Assembly: GCA_014380005.1 (NCBI GenBank)
Contig: JACMKT010000090.1
Span: 1 to 35,145, forward strand
Source: Rhodospirillales bacterium
GTDB lineage: Bacteria; Pseudomonadota; Alphaproteobacteria; Rhodospirillales; Magnetospirillaceae
DNA length: 35,145 bases
Direction of reading: 5' to 3'
Within the stretch, counting starts at the first letter, position 1, and every line of letters begins with the position of its first letter. Below are positions 8,083-16,446 of this stretch, piece after piece. Both the position numbers and the translations under genes were made by a program. A model generated the notes under the pieces. It was not told where the DNA came from. It saw only the letters and a list, made by a program, of their open reading frames with translations, and searched no databases.

Positions 8083-10002
8083 TTGAACTTCAGCAAGAAC
8101 CTGGCGCTGTGGATCATCATCGCCCTGCTGCTGGTGATGCTCTTCAATCTGTTCCAGACGTCCACGCCGCAGCGTGGGGTCGGGCAGACCGCCTTTTCCG
8201 ACTTCATAACCGAAGTCGATCGTGGCCAGGTGGCTGACGTCACCATCCAGGGCTATACCGTTTCGGGTCATTTCTCCGATGGCCGTCCGTTCAGCAGCTA
8301 TCTGCCGCCGGAAGCCAACATCGTGCCCAAGCTGCGCGAAGCGGGCGTCCGTATCTCGGCGGTGCCGCCGGCGGATGACCAGCCGACCCTGTGGGGCGTG
8401 CTGGTGTCATGGTTCCCCATGCTGCTGCTCATCGGTGTGTGGATCTTCTTCATGCGCCAGATGCAGTCCGGCGGCGGCAAGGCCATGGGCTTCGGCAAAA
8501 GCCGCGCCCGCCTGCTGACCGAGAAGACGGGCCGCGTCACCTTCGAGGACGTGGCGGGCATCGATGAAGCCAAGCAGGAGCTTGAGGAGATCGTCGAATT
8601 CCTCAAAGACCCGCAGAAATTCCAGCGCCTGGGCGGAAAGATCCCCAAGGGCTGTCTGCTGGTCGGCCCGCCCGGCACCGGTAAGACGCTGCTGGCCCGC
8701 GCCATTGCCGGTGAAGCCAATGTGCCGTTCTTCACCATCTCGGGCTCCGATTTCGTGGAAATGTTCGTGGGCGTCGGCGCCAGCCGCGTGCGCGACATGT
8801 TCGAGCAGGGCAAGAAGAACGCCCCCTGCATCATCTTCATTGACGAAATCGACGCTGTCGGCCGCCATCGCGGCGCCGGCCTGGGCGGCGGCAATGACGA
8901 ACGCGAGCAGACCCTGAACCAGTTGCTGGTGGAGATGGACGGCTTCGAATCCAACGAAGGCGTTATCCTGATCGCCGCCACCAACCGTCCCGACGTGCTG
9001 GACCCGGCCCTGCTGCGTCCGGGCCGCTTCGACCGTCAGGTGGTGGTGCCCAACCCGGACATCCTGGGCCGCGAGAAGATCCTCAAGGTCCATATGCGCA
9101 AGGTGCCCTTGGCCCCCGACGTGGAGCCCAAGATCATCGCCCGTGGCACTCCCGGTTTCTCCGGTGCCGATCTGTCCAATCTGGTCAACGAAGCCGCTTT
9201 GCTGGCGGCGCGCGCCGGTAAGCGGGTGGTGACCATGGCCGAGTTCGAATCGGCCAAGGACAAGGTGATGATGGGTGCGGAACGCCGCTCCATGGTCATG
9301 AGCGACGATGAAAAGCGTCTGACCGCCTATCACGAAGCCGGTCACGCCGTGGTGATGATGCATGCGCCGGGGCACGAGCCCCTGCACAAGGTCACCATCA
9401 TCCCCCGTGGCCGCGCCCTGGGCGTTACCATGTCGCTGCCCGAGCGTGACCGGTTGTCCATGAGCCTGCGCCAGTTGCGCGCCCTGATCGCCGCCTTCTT
9501 CGGTGGCCGCGTTGCCGAGGAAATGATCTTCGGTGCGGATTCGGTCACCACCGGCGCTTCCAACGATATCCACCGGGCCACCGATTTGGCCCGTAAGATG
9601 GTCACGGAATTCGGCTTCTCCGATAAGCTGGGGCCGTTGCGCTATGGCGATAATCAGGAAGAAGTGTTCCTCGGCCACTCGGTCACCCAGCACAAGAGCG
9701 TGTCGGACGTGACCGCCGGCCTGATCGATTCCGAAGTCCGCCGGTTCGTGGAGGAGGGCGCCGAGGCTGCCCGCAAGATCCTCACCGATCATATGGACGA
9801 GCTGGAGGCCATCGCTAAGGGTCTGCTGGAATACGAAACCCTGTCCCGCGACGACATCGACATCCTGATCCGGGGCGAAGCCCTGGTGCGCGAGGGGGGC
9901 TATGGCCGTCCCAAGGACGCACCGCGCCGGTCTTCGGTGCCCAGTTCGGGTCCGCAGCCGGGCGGGTTCGGCACCGACCCGGAGCCGTTGCCGAACCAGT
10001 AA
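8083..10002 (+). CDS. ftsH: ATP-dependent zinc metalloprotease FtsH
   Basis: FtsH is the membrane-anchored AAA+ protease that degrades unassembled membrane proteins and some regulators (RpoH and LpxC in relatives). This 639-residue protein has membrane helices near residues 7-24 and 105-125. Walker A GPPGTGKT is at 195-202, followed by Walker [12 protein letters not shown], the second region of homology ([19 protein letters not shown]) and the zinc site HEAGH at 417-421. A TTG start at 8083 is chosen because AGGAAGGG lies 7 bases upstream and it gives the usual N-terminus [10 protein letters not shown]; no ATG fits. An rpoH gene, encoding a classical FtsH substrate, lies about 21 kb downstream. 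Confidence 0.97.
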   Translation: MNFSKNLALWIIIALLLVMLFNLFQTSTPQRGVGQTAFSDFITEVDRGQVADVTIQGYTVSGHFSDGRPFSSYLPPEANIVPKLREAGVRISAVPPADDQPTLWGVLVSWFPMLLLIGVWIFFMRQMQSGGGKAMGFGKSRARLLTEKTGRVTFEDVAGIDEAKQELEEIVEFLKDPQKFQRLGGKIPKGCLLVGPPGTGKTLLARAIAGEANVPFFTISGSDFVEMFVGVGASRVRDMFEQGKKNAPCIIFIDEIDAVGRHRGAGLGGGNDEREQTLNQLLVEMDGFESNEGVILIAATNRPDVLDPALLRPGRFDRQVVVPNPDILGREKILKVHMRKVPLAPDVEPKIIARGTPGFSGADLSNLVNEAALLAARAGKRVVTMAEFESAKDKVMMGAERRSMVMSDDEKRLTAYHEAGHAVVMMHAPGHEPLHKVTIIPRGRALGVTMSLPERDRLSMSLRQLRALIAAFFGGRVAEEMIFGADSVTTGASNDIHRATDLARKMVTEFGFSDKLGPLRYGDNQEEVFLGHSVTQHKSVSDVTAGLIDSEVRRFVEEGAEAARKILTDHMDELEAIAKGLLEYETLSRDDIDILIRGEALVREGGYGRPKDAPRRSSVPSSGPQPGGFGTDPEPLPNQ

Positions 10003-10013
10003 GTGGACTGAAG

Positions 10014-10092
10014 CGTCATTCCCGCGAAAGCGGGAATCCATGGCTGCCGTTTCCCGGTTCGGGCATGGACCCCCGCTTTCGCGGGGGTGACG
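10014..10092. repeat. REP-like palindromic repeat pair
   Basis: CATTCCCGCGAAAGCGGGAATCCATGG-type palindrome at 10014-10042 faces an inverted, diverged copy (CATGG, then CCCCCGCTTTCGCGGGGG, then TGACG) at 10065-10092. CGTCA and TGACG mark the outer ends. Each half has its own small hairpin. This CGTCATTCCCGC class is a well-known dispersed intergenic repeat in many proteobacteria. It lies just after the ftsH stop. Confidence 0.88.
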
Positions 10093-10104
10093 AGTGAATG
10101 AGAG

Positions 10105-10131
10105 ACGGGGCGGTCCATTGGGCCGCCCCGT
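10105..10131 (+). terminator. Terminator-like hairpin between ftsH and folP
   Basis: ACGGGGCGGTCC and GGCCGCCCCGT form an 11-bp stem around an ATTG loop, with one G-U pair. The tail CGCTGTTT is poor in T, so termination would be weak or absent. It ends 19 bases before the folP start and partly overlaps an in-frame upstream extension of folP, which argues against that longer start. Confidence 0.5.
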
Positions 10132-10150
10132 CGCTGTTTGGGAGAAGCCC

Positions 10151-11284
10151 ATGACCTCCGCCTTCCGCCGCAGCGCCGGCTTGCCTCGCGGGCTTGAGTG
10201 GCAGGACAAGCTGTCCGGCCTGTATCTGCTGCCCAGCGGCATCGTTTCCGGCGAACAGGCCGCCGCCGCCATCATCTCGGGCAATGGCTGGCCCATCGCC
10301 GACGGGCAACTGGCGTTCACCGCCGGGGCGGTGCTGCTGCGTGACGGCGCGCAGACGTGGCTGTCCATGGCGTCCTATTCCGAACTGGTGGATTGGGCCA
10401 ATATGGAGGGTGAGGACGTCGCCCGTCACATGGGCCAATTGGTCCGCCGTGTGGGCGCCCGCCGCCCTGCTTGGGCCGGGTTGGCGCTGGATAAGCCGCT
10501 GGTCATGGGCATCGTCAACACCACCCCCGACAGCTTCTCGGATGGCGGCGTCAATCTGGACCCGCGCGTCGCCATGGACCACGCCTTCGCCATGGTGGAG
10601 GCCGGTGCCCGCATCATCGACGTGGGCGGCGAATCCACTCGTCCCGGCGCAGCCCCGGTGCCCCACGAGGTGGAACTGGCCCGCGTGCTGCCGGTCATCC
10701 GTGCCCTGGCGGAAAAGGGCGTGGTGGTCAGCATCGATACCCGCCACGCTGCCGTGATGGGGCCGGCGGTGGAAGCCGGTGCCCGCATCATCAACGACGT
10801 CACCGCCCTGGAAGGCGACGGCGCGCTGGAGGTGGCCGCAAGCAGCGGCGCGGCAATCTGCCTGATGCACATGCAGGGCGAGCCGCAGACCATGCAGGCC
10901 GATCCCAGCTATGTTTGTGCCCCGTTGGACATCTACGATTATCTGGCCGGGCGCATTGCCGTGTGTGAAGCCGCCGGCATCCCCCGCGCCAAGATCGCCA
11001 CCGATCCCGGCATCGGTTTCGGCAAGACCATGGACCACAACGCCCAGCTTTTCGCCGCGCTGGCCCTCTACCACGGCCTGGGCTGCCCCATCCTGCTGGG
11101 CGCCAGCCGCAAAAGCGTCATCGCCAAAATGAGCAAGGGTGAGGGGGCGGGCGACCGCCTGCCCGGCACCCTGGCCGCCCATTTGTCCGGTCTGGATGCG
11201 GGCGCCCAGATTATCCGCGTGCATGACGTGGCCGAGACCGTGCAGGCGGTTAAGGTGTGGCAGGCGATCCGGGCGGGGGGGTAG
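10151..11284 (+). CDS. folP: Dihydropteroate synthase FolP with N-terminal extension
   Basis: FolP condenses p-aminobenzoate with hydroxymethyl-dihydropterin diphosphate in folate synthesis. At 377 residues it is about 100 longer than the typical enzyme. The TIM-barrel core starts near residue 117 with GIVNTTPDSFSDGG and continues with DVGGESTRPGA, SIDTRHA, INDVTAL, DPGIGFGKT and LLGASRKS. All family motifs are present. The first ~115 residues form a separate segment I cannot assign. The ATG at 10151 has GGGAG six bases upstream; an earlier in-frame ATG at 10094 would read through the hairpin. The order ftsH-folP-glmM matches that of E. coli. Confidence 0.93.
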   Translation: MTSAFRRSAGLPRGLEWQDKLSGLYLLPSGIVSGEQAAAAIISGNGWPIADGQLAFTAGAVLLRDGAQTWLSMASYSELVDWANMEGEDVARHMGQLVRRVGARRPAWAGLALDKPLVMGIVNTTPDSFSDGGVNLDPRVAMDHAFAMVEAGARIIDVGGESTRPGAAPVPHEVELARVLPVIRALAEKGVVVSIDTRHAAVMGPAVEAGARIINDVTALEGDGALEVAASSGAAICLMHMQGEPQTMQADPSYVCAPLDIYDYLAGRIAVCEAAGIPRAKIATDPGIGFGKTMDHNAQLFAALALYHGLGCPILLGASRKSVIAKMSKGEGAGDRLPGTLAAHLSGLDAGAQIIRVHDVAETVQAVKVWQAIRAGG

Positions 11285-11294
11285 AAAAACTATT

Positions 11295-11376
11295 CACCAC
11301 AAAGGCACAAAGGACACGAAGACACCTGCTGAACTCTCTTTGTGTTCTTTGTGTTCTTTGTGTCTTTGTGGTGGAA
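11295..11376. repeat. Inverted array of short units (ACACAAAGA type)
   Basis: The left arm at 11295-11325 begins CACCACAAAGGCACAAAGG and continues with diverged units. The right arm at 11339-11376 consists of tandem CTTTGTGTT units and ends CTTTGTGGTGG, the complement of the left outer end. The architecture matches the ACACGAATGA arrays at 6554 and 17240, but the unit sequence differs. It fills the gap between the folP stop and the end of the reverse-strand gene at 11382. Confidence 0.82.
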
Positions 11377-11381
11377 CCTTC

Positions 11382-12149
11382 CTACCGCACAACCAACGCC
11401 GCCAACGGCGCCGGCGATACCGCGCTGGGCTGCAGATACGGATTGCCCTGCACCAGCACGATGGCGGCGGTCGGCGCGGCTGCTGCGGCGAACAGCAGGA
11501 CGGCCAGGAATTCGGCCTTGGGCTGGTCCACATAGACCATGGCGATGGAGATCATGGTCAGCAGGCCCAGGAAGGCCATGCCCAGCCATTTCAGTGGGTT
11601 GACGTGGGTTTGGCTCAGCGCGATGCGCTGTTCGCGGGCGCCGCGCGCCAAAATGGCCTGTTCCAGCAGATGGGCGTGGGAGGTGGCGCTCAGTGCCTTG
11701 GCGACCTCGGTGCTGGACAGTACTTCCAGCAGACCGGCCAGGGCCTCGCCGGTATCGGCGCTGCCTTGGCGGTCGGCGAGGCGGGGCCATTCCTCGTCCA
11801 CGCTCAGGCGCACATAGCGTTGCAGCGCCCCGTCCACTTTGTCCCGCGTGACCGTGGGCAGATGGCGCGACAGGGCCTGGATGCTGCGCAGAGAGCCCGC
11901 TTCCTGGAAGGTGGTGTTGGTGGCGCGGTCGTGGGCGTTCCAGGTGTCGTTGGCCAGGAAGGCCAGGGTCAGGGCGAACAGCACGCCGATGACGTTGACG
12001 AAGGGCGGCGACAGACCGCGGAACTGACGGATAAAACTGGCGTGACGCGAATGCCCCAACCACAGCAAGACCGCACCGGCTCCTAATGTTCCGAACAGGG
12101 CGATGGCCGCCAGCAGGTAATGGTCATAGGCATGGAGCATTTGGGGCAT
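11382..12149 (-). CDS. Membrane protein, bestrophin-like (DUF4239 type)
   Basis: This 255-residue protein has two N-terminal membrane helices (around YLLAAIALFGTLGAGAVLLW and PPFVNVIGVLFALTLAFLA). A soluble helical middle region follows, then two C-terminal helices (LKWLGMAFLGLLTMISIAMVYV and AEFLAVLLFAAAAAPTAAIV). The layout and the FRGLSPPFVNVIGVLFAL stretch resemble DUF4239 proteins, a bestrophin-like family of unknown function. The start at 12149 has AAGGA 8 bases upstream on the reverse strand. It lies against the direction of its neighbours and splits the otherwise conserved folP-glmM pair. Family assignment is from memory and moderate. Confidence 0.72.
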   Translation of the reverse strand: MPQMLHAYDHYLLAAIALFGTLGAGAVLLWLGHSRHASFIRQFRGLSPPFVNVIGVLFALTLAFLANDTWNAHDRATNTTFQEAGSLRSIQALSRHLPTVTRDKVDGALQRYVRLSVDEEWPRLADRQGSADTGEALAGLLEVLSSTEVAKALSATSHAHLLEQAILARGAREQRIALSQTHVNPLKWLGMAFLGLLTMISIAMVYVDQPKAEFLAVLLFAAAAAPTAAIVLVQGNPYLQPSAVSPAPLAALVVR

Positions 12150-12325
12150 CAGGCACGTCCTTATAGGCAAGCCGCCCATGGTGCCTCCCCAACCGCGCCC
12201 TGTCGAGCGGGTGAACAGGCAAACTGTACGGCTTGGCGTCCATGTGGACCTCAAATTCCTTCCCTTTGCGGGTGGAGTCGCGTTATGCCAATGCCACTCG
12301 TGGACGACAGGGATTAATGACCGGC

Positions 12326-13678
12326 ATGACTCGCAAGCTTTTCGGCACCGACGGTATTCGTGGCACCGCCAATGTGGACCCCATGACCGCCGAAATGGCG
12401 CTGAAGCTGGGCATGGCCGCCGGCACCCATTTCACCCGCGGCAGCCACCGCCACATGGTGGTGATCGGCAAGGATACCCGCTTGTCCGGTTATCTGTTGG
12501 AACCGGCCCTGACCGCCGGCTTCATCGCCGTGGGCATGGACGTGGTGCTGCTGGGGCCGCTGCCCACGCCTGCGGTCGCCATGCTGACCCGGTCGCTGCG
12601 CGCCGATCTGGGCGTGATGATTTCCGCCTCGCACAACGCGTATCAGGATAACGGCATCAAGTTGTTTGGCCCCGACGGTTTCAAACTGTCGGACGAGGAC
12701 GAGATCGAGATCGAGCACAAGATGTTCAACGGCCTGGAAACCTACCGGGTCGGCTCGGACCATCTGGGTAAGGCCAAGCGCCTGGACGACGCCGCAGGCC
12801 GCTATATCGAATACGCCAAGAATTCCTTCCCACGCGGGCTGCGCCTGGATGGCCTGAAGATCGTGTTGGATTGCGCCAACGGCGCCGCCTACAAGGTCGC
12901 CCCCACCGTGCTGTGGGAATTGGGTGCCGAGGTCATTCCGGTGGCTGTCACCCCCGATGGCTTCAATATCAACAAGGATTGCGGCTCGCTGCACACCGAG
13001 GCTCTGCGCACCCAAGTGGTTACCCACGGCGCCCATCTGGGCATTGCGCTGGACGGCGACGCCGACCGCTTAGTGCTGTGCGACCAGCACGGCGTGATCG
13101 TGGATGGCGACCAGCTTATGGGCCTGATCGGCGCCAGCTGGAAGCAGACGGGCCAACTGAGGGGCAATGCCGTGGTTGCCACGGTCATGTCCAACATGGG
13201 CCTGGAGAAATATCTGGCCGGCCAGGGCGTCACCCTGCACCGCACCGCCGTGGGCGACCGCTATGTGCTGGAGCGCATGCGCAAGGACGGCTTCAACGTG
13301 GGTGGCGAGCAATCGGGCCACATCATCCTGTCCGACCATTCCACCACCGGCGACGGCCTTGTGGCGGCGTTGCAGGTGCTGGCGGCCTTGGTCCAATCGG
13401 GCAAGACCGCGTCCCAGATGCTGCGCCTGTTCGAACCATTCCCCCAGATCCTCAAGAACGTCCGCGTCGCAGGCGCACCCAATGTGATCCTGGAAAACAC
13501 CAAGGTCATGGCCGCCATCGCCGCCGGCGAGGACAAGCTGAACGGCTCGGGCCGGGTGCTGATCCGCAAATCGGGCACCGAACCGCTGATCCGCGTCATG
13601 GCGGAAGGGGAGAACTTGACCCTGGTGGGCGCCGTAGTGGATGACATTGTCGGTGCCATTACGGTGGCGGCGGGTTAA
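12326..13678 (+). CDS. glmM: Phosphoglucosamine mutase GlmM
   Basis: GlmM converts glucosamine-6-phosphate to glucosamine-1-phosphate for UDP-GlcNAc, and so for peptidoglycan and LPS. This 450-residue enzyme starts [13 protein letters not shown]. The phosphoserine loop SASHN puts the catalytic Ser at residue 102, the same number as in E. coli, which supports this start. The metal site DGDADR and the C-terminal phosphate-binding [12 protein letters not shown] are present. An ATG nine bases upstream (12317) is a possible alternative; the AGGGA there is spaced poorly for both. The 176 bases upstream are shared with a divergent membrane gene. The stop is 3 bases from the convergent ferredoxin gene. 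Confidence 0.96.
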   Translation: MTRKLFGTDGIRGTANVDPMTAEMALKLGMAAGTHFTRGSHRHMVVIGKDTRLSGYLLEPALTAGFIAVGMDVVLLGPLPTPAVAMLTRSLRADLGVMISASHNAYQDNGIKLFGPDGFKLSDEDEIEIEHKMFNGLETYRVGSDHLGKAKRLDDAAGRYIEYAKNSFPRGLRLDGLKIVLDCANGAAYKVAPTVLWELGAEVIPVAVTPDGFNINKDCGSLHTEALRTQVVTHGAHLGIALDGDADRLVLCDQHGVIVDGDQLMGLIGASWKQTGQLRGNAVVATVMSNMGLEKYLAGQGVTLHRTAVGDRYVLERMRKDGFNVGGEQSGHIILSDHSTTGDGLVAALQVLAALVQSGKTASQMLRLFEPFPQILKNVRVAGAPNVILENTKVMAAIAAGEDKLNGSGRVLIRKSGTEPLIRVMAEGENLTLVGAVVDDIVGAITVAAG

Positions 13679-13681
13679 GGG

Positions 13682-13984
13682 TTATTTGCCGGGCAGTCTG
13701 ACCACCACATCCGTCCGCGCCCTGCTTTGGCACGCCAAGACCGTGCCCTCGGCTATCTCGCGCGGCGACAGCACGTAGCCGAAATCGGTGAGTGGTTTGA
13801 CGCTGCCTTCCACCACTTTGCAGCGGCAAACCCCGCATGAGCCTACCTTGCAGCGGTGGGGCCATGGGATGCCGGCGGCCAGGGCTGCGTCCAGCAGCGA
13901 CTGACCACCAGCGGCGGTGAATTCGCCCCCCTCCGCGTCCAGGCGGATCGAGAGGGGGGCTTTCTTCTTAAAGAGGCTGAACAC
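13682..13984 (-). CDS. 2Fe-2S plant-type ferredoxin
   Basis: This 100-residue ferredoxin has the cluster motif CKVGSCGVC (CX4CX2C) near residues 45-53 and the distal Cys in LACQS near 84. Such proteins pass single electrons to oxygenases or reductases in the cytoplasm. It starts with GTG, 5 bases after the truncated haemoglobin stop, and is the last gene of a three-gene reverse cluster headed by an AlkB-like monooxygenase. A role as electron donor to that monooxygenase is plausible but inferred; AlkB partners are more often rubredoxins. No reductase gene is nearby. Confidence 0.88.
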   Translation of the reverse strand: MFSLFKKKAPLSIRLDAEGGEFTAAGGQSLLDAALAAGIPWPHRCKVGSCGVCRCKVVEGSVKPLTDFGYVLSPREIAEGTVLACQSRARTDVVVRLPGK

Positions 13985-13989
13985 GGGGC

Positions 13990-14346
13990 TCAGACACGAA
14001 TGATGTCTTTGCGGACCGAGAACAGGATGGCGAGGATTTCATCCTTTTCCTTCTGTCCGATGCCGTTCTTGTCCAGCGCGTCCAGCACGTCTTCCACCAC
14101 CGCCAGGAATTCCTGTTCGCTGACGTTCAGCCCGCGATGGGATTCCAGCATGGTACGACCGGTATAGGTCTCCGGCCCGCCGGTGGCGGCGCCCAGTTGC
14201 TCACGCACCAAGCGCTTGATCTTTTCCGGGTCGCTATTGATGTAACGCAGGGCGACCAACGGGTTGTTGGTGTGGTTGGTCCAGATATCGTCGGTGATGG
14301 CGGCTACGCCGGCGGCACCGCCCAGGCGGTCGTATAGGGTGCTCAT
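13990..14346 (-). CDS. Truncated (group I-like) haemoglobin
   Basis: This 118-residue protein begins MSTLYDRLGG, the usual opening of truncated globins. The likely proximal haem ligand is His70 in MLESHRGLNV. The family binds O2 and NO in a 2-on-2 helical fold. An AAGGA ribosome site precedes the ATG. It starts 12 bases after the monooxygenase stop and is followed by a ferredoxin, so the three are probably cotranscribed. It might supply O2 to, or protect, the diiron enzyme; that is inference from position. Assignment to group I is from overall look and length. Confidence 0.88.
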   Translation of the reverse strand: MSTLYDRLGGAAGVAAITDDIWTNHTNNPLVALRYINSDPEKIKRLVREQLGAATGGPETYTGRTMLESHRGLNVSEQEFLAVVEDVLDALDKNGIGQKEKDEILAILFSVRKDIIRV

Positions 14347-14358
14347 GGGGATGTTTCC

Positions 14359-15525
14359 TTAGGCGGCTTCGGGCAGCGGGGTGGCGATAAAGCCGACCCG
14401 TGCGTTGTGTTCCTGGGCGATGGCCCGTTCTCCGGGGGTGGCGAAGTCACGTTCCCACGCGGCCAAGCGGCTGCGCATGAAGACGTGCCAGACGGGCGGG
14501 ACCAGGGCGATCAGCAGCAGGGTCAGATAGCCCGCGCCGTAGCTGGGCGCCTTGGTCGGCTGCAATTCCCAGAAGCGGGTTTCGCCGCGCACATGGTGGT
14601 CGCCGTGCAGGGCGATCTCGATGAAAAAGATGCTGGTCAGCACGGTGTTGTTGTTCCACGAATGCCGGTCCTCGACCGGCTGGCCGGGAACCCGGATCAG
14701 GCCGTAATGTTCGATGTAGTTCAGCATCTCGAGTTCGAAATTCGAGATCACCCAAACCACGGCCAGGATGCCCAACCCGACCCAGCCGCCCGCATAGGCG
14801 AACAGTGCCACGGTGGGGATGCTCATCAGGTAACCGCGAATCCAGCGGTTGCTCAGGCTGATGGTGGCGCGGCCCTGGCTTTCCAGGCGGCGGTGCTCGG
14901 CGCGGGCGACGAAGGCCGACTGGCCCACATGGGACAGGATGAAATGGGCGTACAGACTGCGGCCACGTGGCGAGCTGGCGGCGTCGGCGGAATCAGCCAG
15001 ATCAATGTGGTGGTTCAGGATGTGGGCCAGCGAGAAATTGGCCGAACCCGACAGGGACATGATCCATCGCGACAGCACGAAGCTCCAGCCCTTGGTGTGG
15101 GACAGTTCGTGTCCATAAACAATGCCCATGCCCTGCCAGATGCCGGCGGACACGGTGGCGCCGACCAATTCCCAATTGCTGGTGGCTGTTGCGATGGGCA
15201 GGCCCCAAAGCTCCAACTCGCCGATGGGGGCGCCGGTCACCCAGGAATGGACCCGCCACGCCAGCGCCACTTGCTGAAGGATGTAAATGGGCAGCACGGA
15301 ATACAGCACGCTGTTCAGGAACCACGGGCTGCCCAGCCAGCGGCCCTTGCCGTCCTTGCCGGTGCCATTGCGCAGCACGGGGAACAAAGTGTCGGCCACT
15401 ACCAGTCCGGCCATCAGGGCGGCACCAAGCCAAACCCATCCACCACCACGGCTGATGCCCAGGATGCTGAGGCCGATGAAGGCCGGCGTAGCCAAATATT
15501 GAACGTTTGCCAGGATTTTGCGCAT
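14359..15525 (-). CDS. AlkB/XylM-like membrane diiron monooxygenase
   Basis: This 388-residue integral membrane protein has at least six hydrophobic segments. It carries the His clusters of the alkane/xylene monooxygenase family: HELSH at 139-143, H168 with HH at 172-173, EHYGL at 272-276 and HGDHH at 307-311. These bind two irons that activate O2 to hydroxylate a hydrocarbon. Substrate cannot be told; some positions differ from classical AlkB (HILNHH instead of EHNxGHH). The ATG at 15525 has GGAG about 8 bases upstream; a much longer in-frame reading starting at 16422 is a shadow of thiD. It heads a cluster with a truncated haemoglobin and a ferredoxin and diverges from thiD. Confidence 0.88.
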   Translation of the reverse strand: MRKILANVQYLATPAFIGLSILGISRGGGWVWLGAALMAGLVVADTLFPVLRNGTGKDGKGRWLGSPWFLNSVLYSVLPIYILQQVALAWRVHSWVTGAPIGELELWGLPIATATSNWELVGATVSAGIWQGMGIVYGHELSHTKGWSFVLSRWIMSLSGSANFSLAHILNHHIDLADSADAASSPRGRSLYAHFILSHVGQSAFVARAEHRRLESQGRATISLSNRWIRGYLMSIPTVALFAYAGGWVGLGILAVVWVISNFELEMLNYIEHYGLIRVPGQPVEDRHSWNNNTVLTSIFFIEIALHGDHHVRGETRFWELQPTKAPSYGAGYLTLLLIALVPPVWHVFMRSRLAAWERDFATPGERAIAQEHNARVGFIATPLPEAA

Positions 15526-15639
15526 CTGTTGTCTCCAGTCTACTGGTCTATAGATTAATGGGGGATTTAACGATGTCAACACCCTTTGCGCGTTCGTCGT
15601 GCATGCCCATAATGGCGTTATCACAGGGGGAGGAAGCCC

Positions 15640-16446
15640 ATGAACGGTCGCGTTCTCATCATCGCGGGGTCCGACTCGGGCGGTGGCGCCGGCATTCAGG
15701 CCGATATCAAGACGGTCTCGGCGCTGGGCGGGTACGCCGCTACTGCCGTCACCGCACTGACCGCGCAAAATACCCAAGGCGTGTTCGCCGTTCATGAGGT
15801 GCCGCCCGATTTCGTGGCGCGGCAGATGGAACTTGTGCTGAGCGATATCGGCGCCGATTGCCTGAAAACCGGCATGTTGGCGACGGTGCCCATCATCGAG
15901 GCGGTGGCCGATGCCATCGACCGCTTCGCCCCTAACGTGCCCCTGGTGGTGGACCCGGTCATGGTGGCCAAGGGTGGTGCCGCACTGCTGGCGAACAATG
16001 CCGCCTTGGCCCTGGTGGACAAGCTGGTGCGCCGTGCCACATTGGTCACTCCCAACATCCCCGAAGCCGAAGTGCTGCTGGGCCGCGCTATCCCCGACCG
16101 CGCCGCCATGGACGATGCCGCCCGCGACCTGCTGGCGCTGGGGGCCAAGGCGGTGCTGTTGAAGGGCGGCCATATGGAGGGTGACGAGTTGGTGGATTTG
16201 CTGGCCCAGGCCGATGGCACCCTGACCGCCTTTACCGGCGCCCGCATCCATAGCCGCTCCACCCACGGCACCGGTTGCACTCTGGCGTCCGCTATCGCCT
16301 GCGGGCTGGCTCAAGGGCTGGATTTGGTTCCGGCGGTGGCGCGGGCGCGGGCTTATGTGCGCAAGGCCATCGAGACCGCTCCGGGTTTGGGCAGCGGCCA
16401 CGGCCCGCTGAACCATCTTCACACAGTGGCGGAGTTCCAGCCATGA
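15640..16446 (+). CDS. thiD: Hydroxymethylpyrimidine/phosphomethylpyrimidine kinase ThiD
   Basis: ThiD phosphorylates HMP and HMP-P in thiamine synthesis. This 268-residue ribokinase-family protein begins with IIAGSDSGGGAGIQADIKT, the family's opening motif. It has the phosphate-binding GTGCTLASAIA near residue 209 (STHGTGCTL, anion hole). A very strong ribosome site, GGGGGAGGA, precedes the ATG. The stop overlaps the phzF-like gene by four bases (ATGA). No other thi genes are nearby. It diverges from the monooxygenase cluster; the 114-base gap should hold both promoters. Confidence 0.95.
   Translation: MNGRVLIIAGSDSGGGAGIQADIKTVSALGGYAATAVTALTAQNTQGVFAVHEVPPDFVARQMELVLSDIGADCLKTGMLATVPIIEAVADAIDRFAPNVPLVVDPVMVAKGGAALLANNAALALVDKLVRRATLVTPNIPEAEVLLGRAIPDRAAMDDAARDLLALGAKAVLLKGGHMEGDELVDLLAQADGTLTAFTGARIHSRSTHGTGCTLASAIACGLAQGLDLVPAVARARAYVRKAIETAPGLGSGHGPLNHLHTVAEFQP

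Noticed and set aside
8407-10368. A 653-codon open frame on the reverse strand opposite ftsH
   Set aside because: Shadow of ftsH; it also crosses the REP element and shows no recognisable domain.
13994-14003. A single ACACGAATGA unit inside the truncated haemoglobin gene
   Set aside because: One isolated 10-mer within coding sequence; chance cannot be excluded.
15526-16422. In-frame upstream extension of the monooxygenase gene
   Set aside because: It is antisense to thiD, and a good ribosome site lies before the ATG at 15525.
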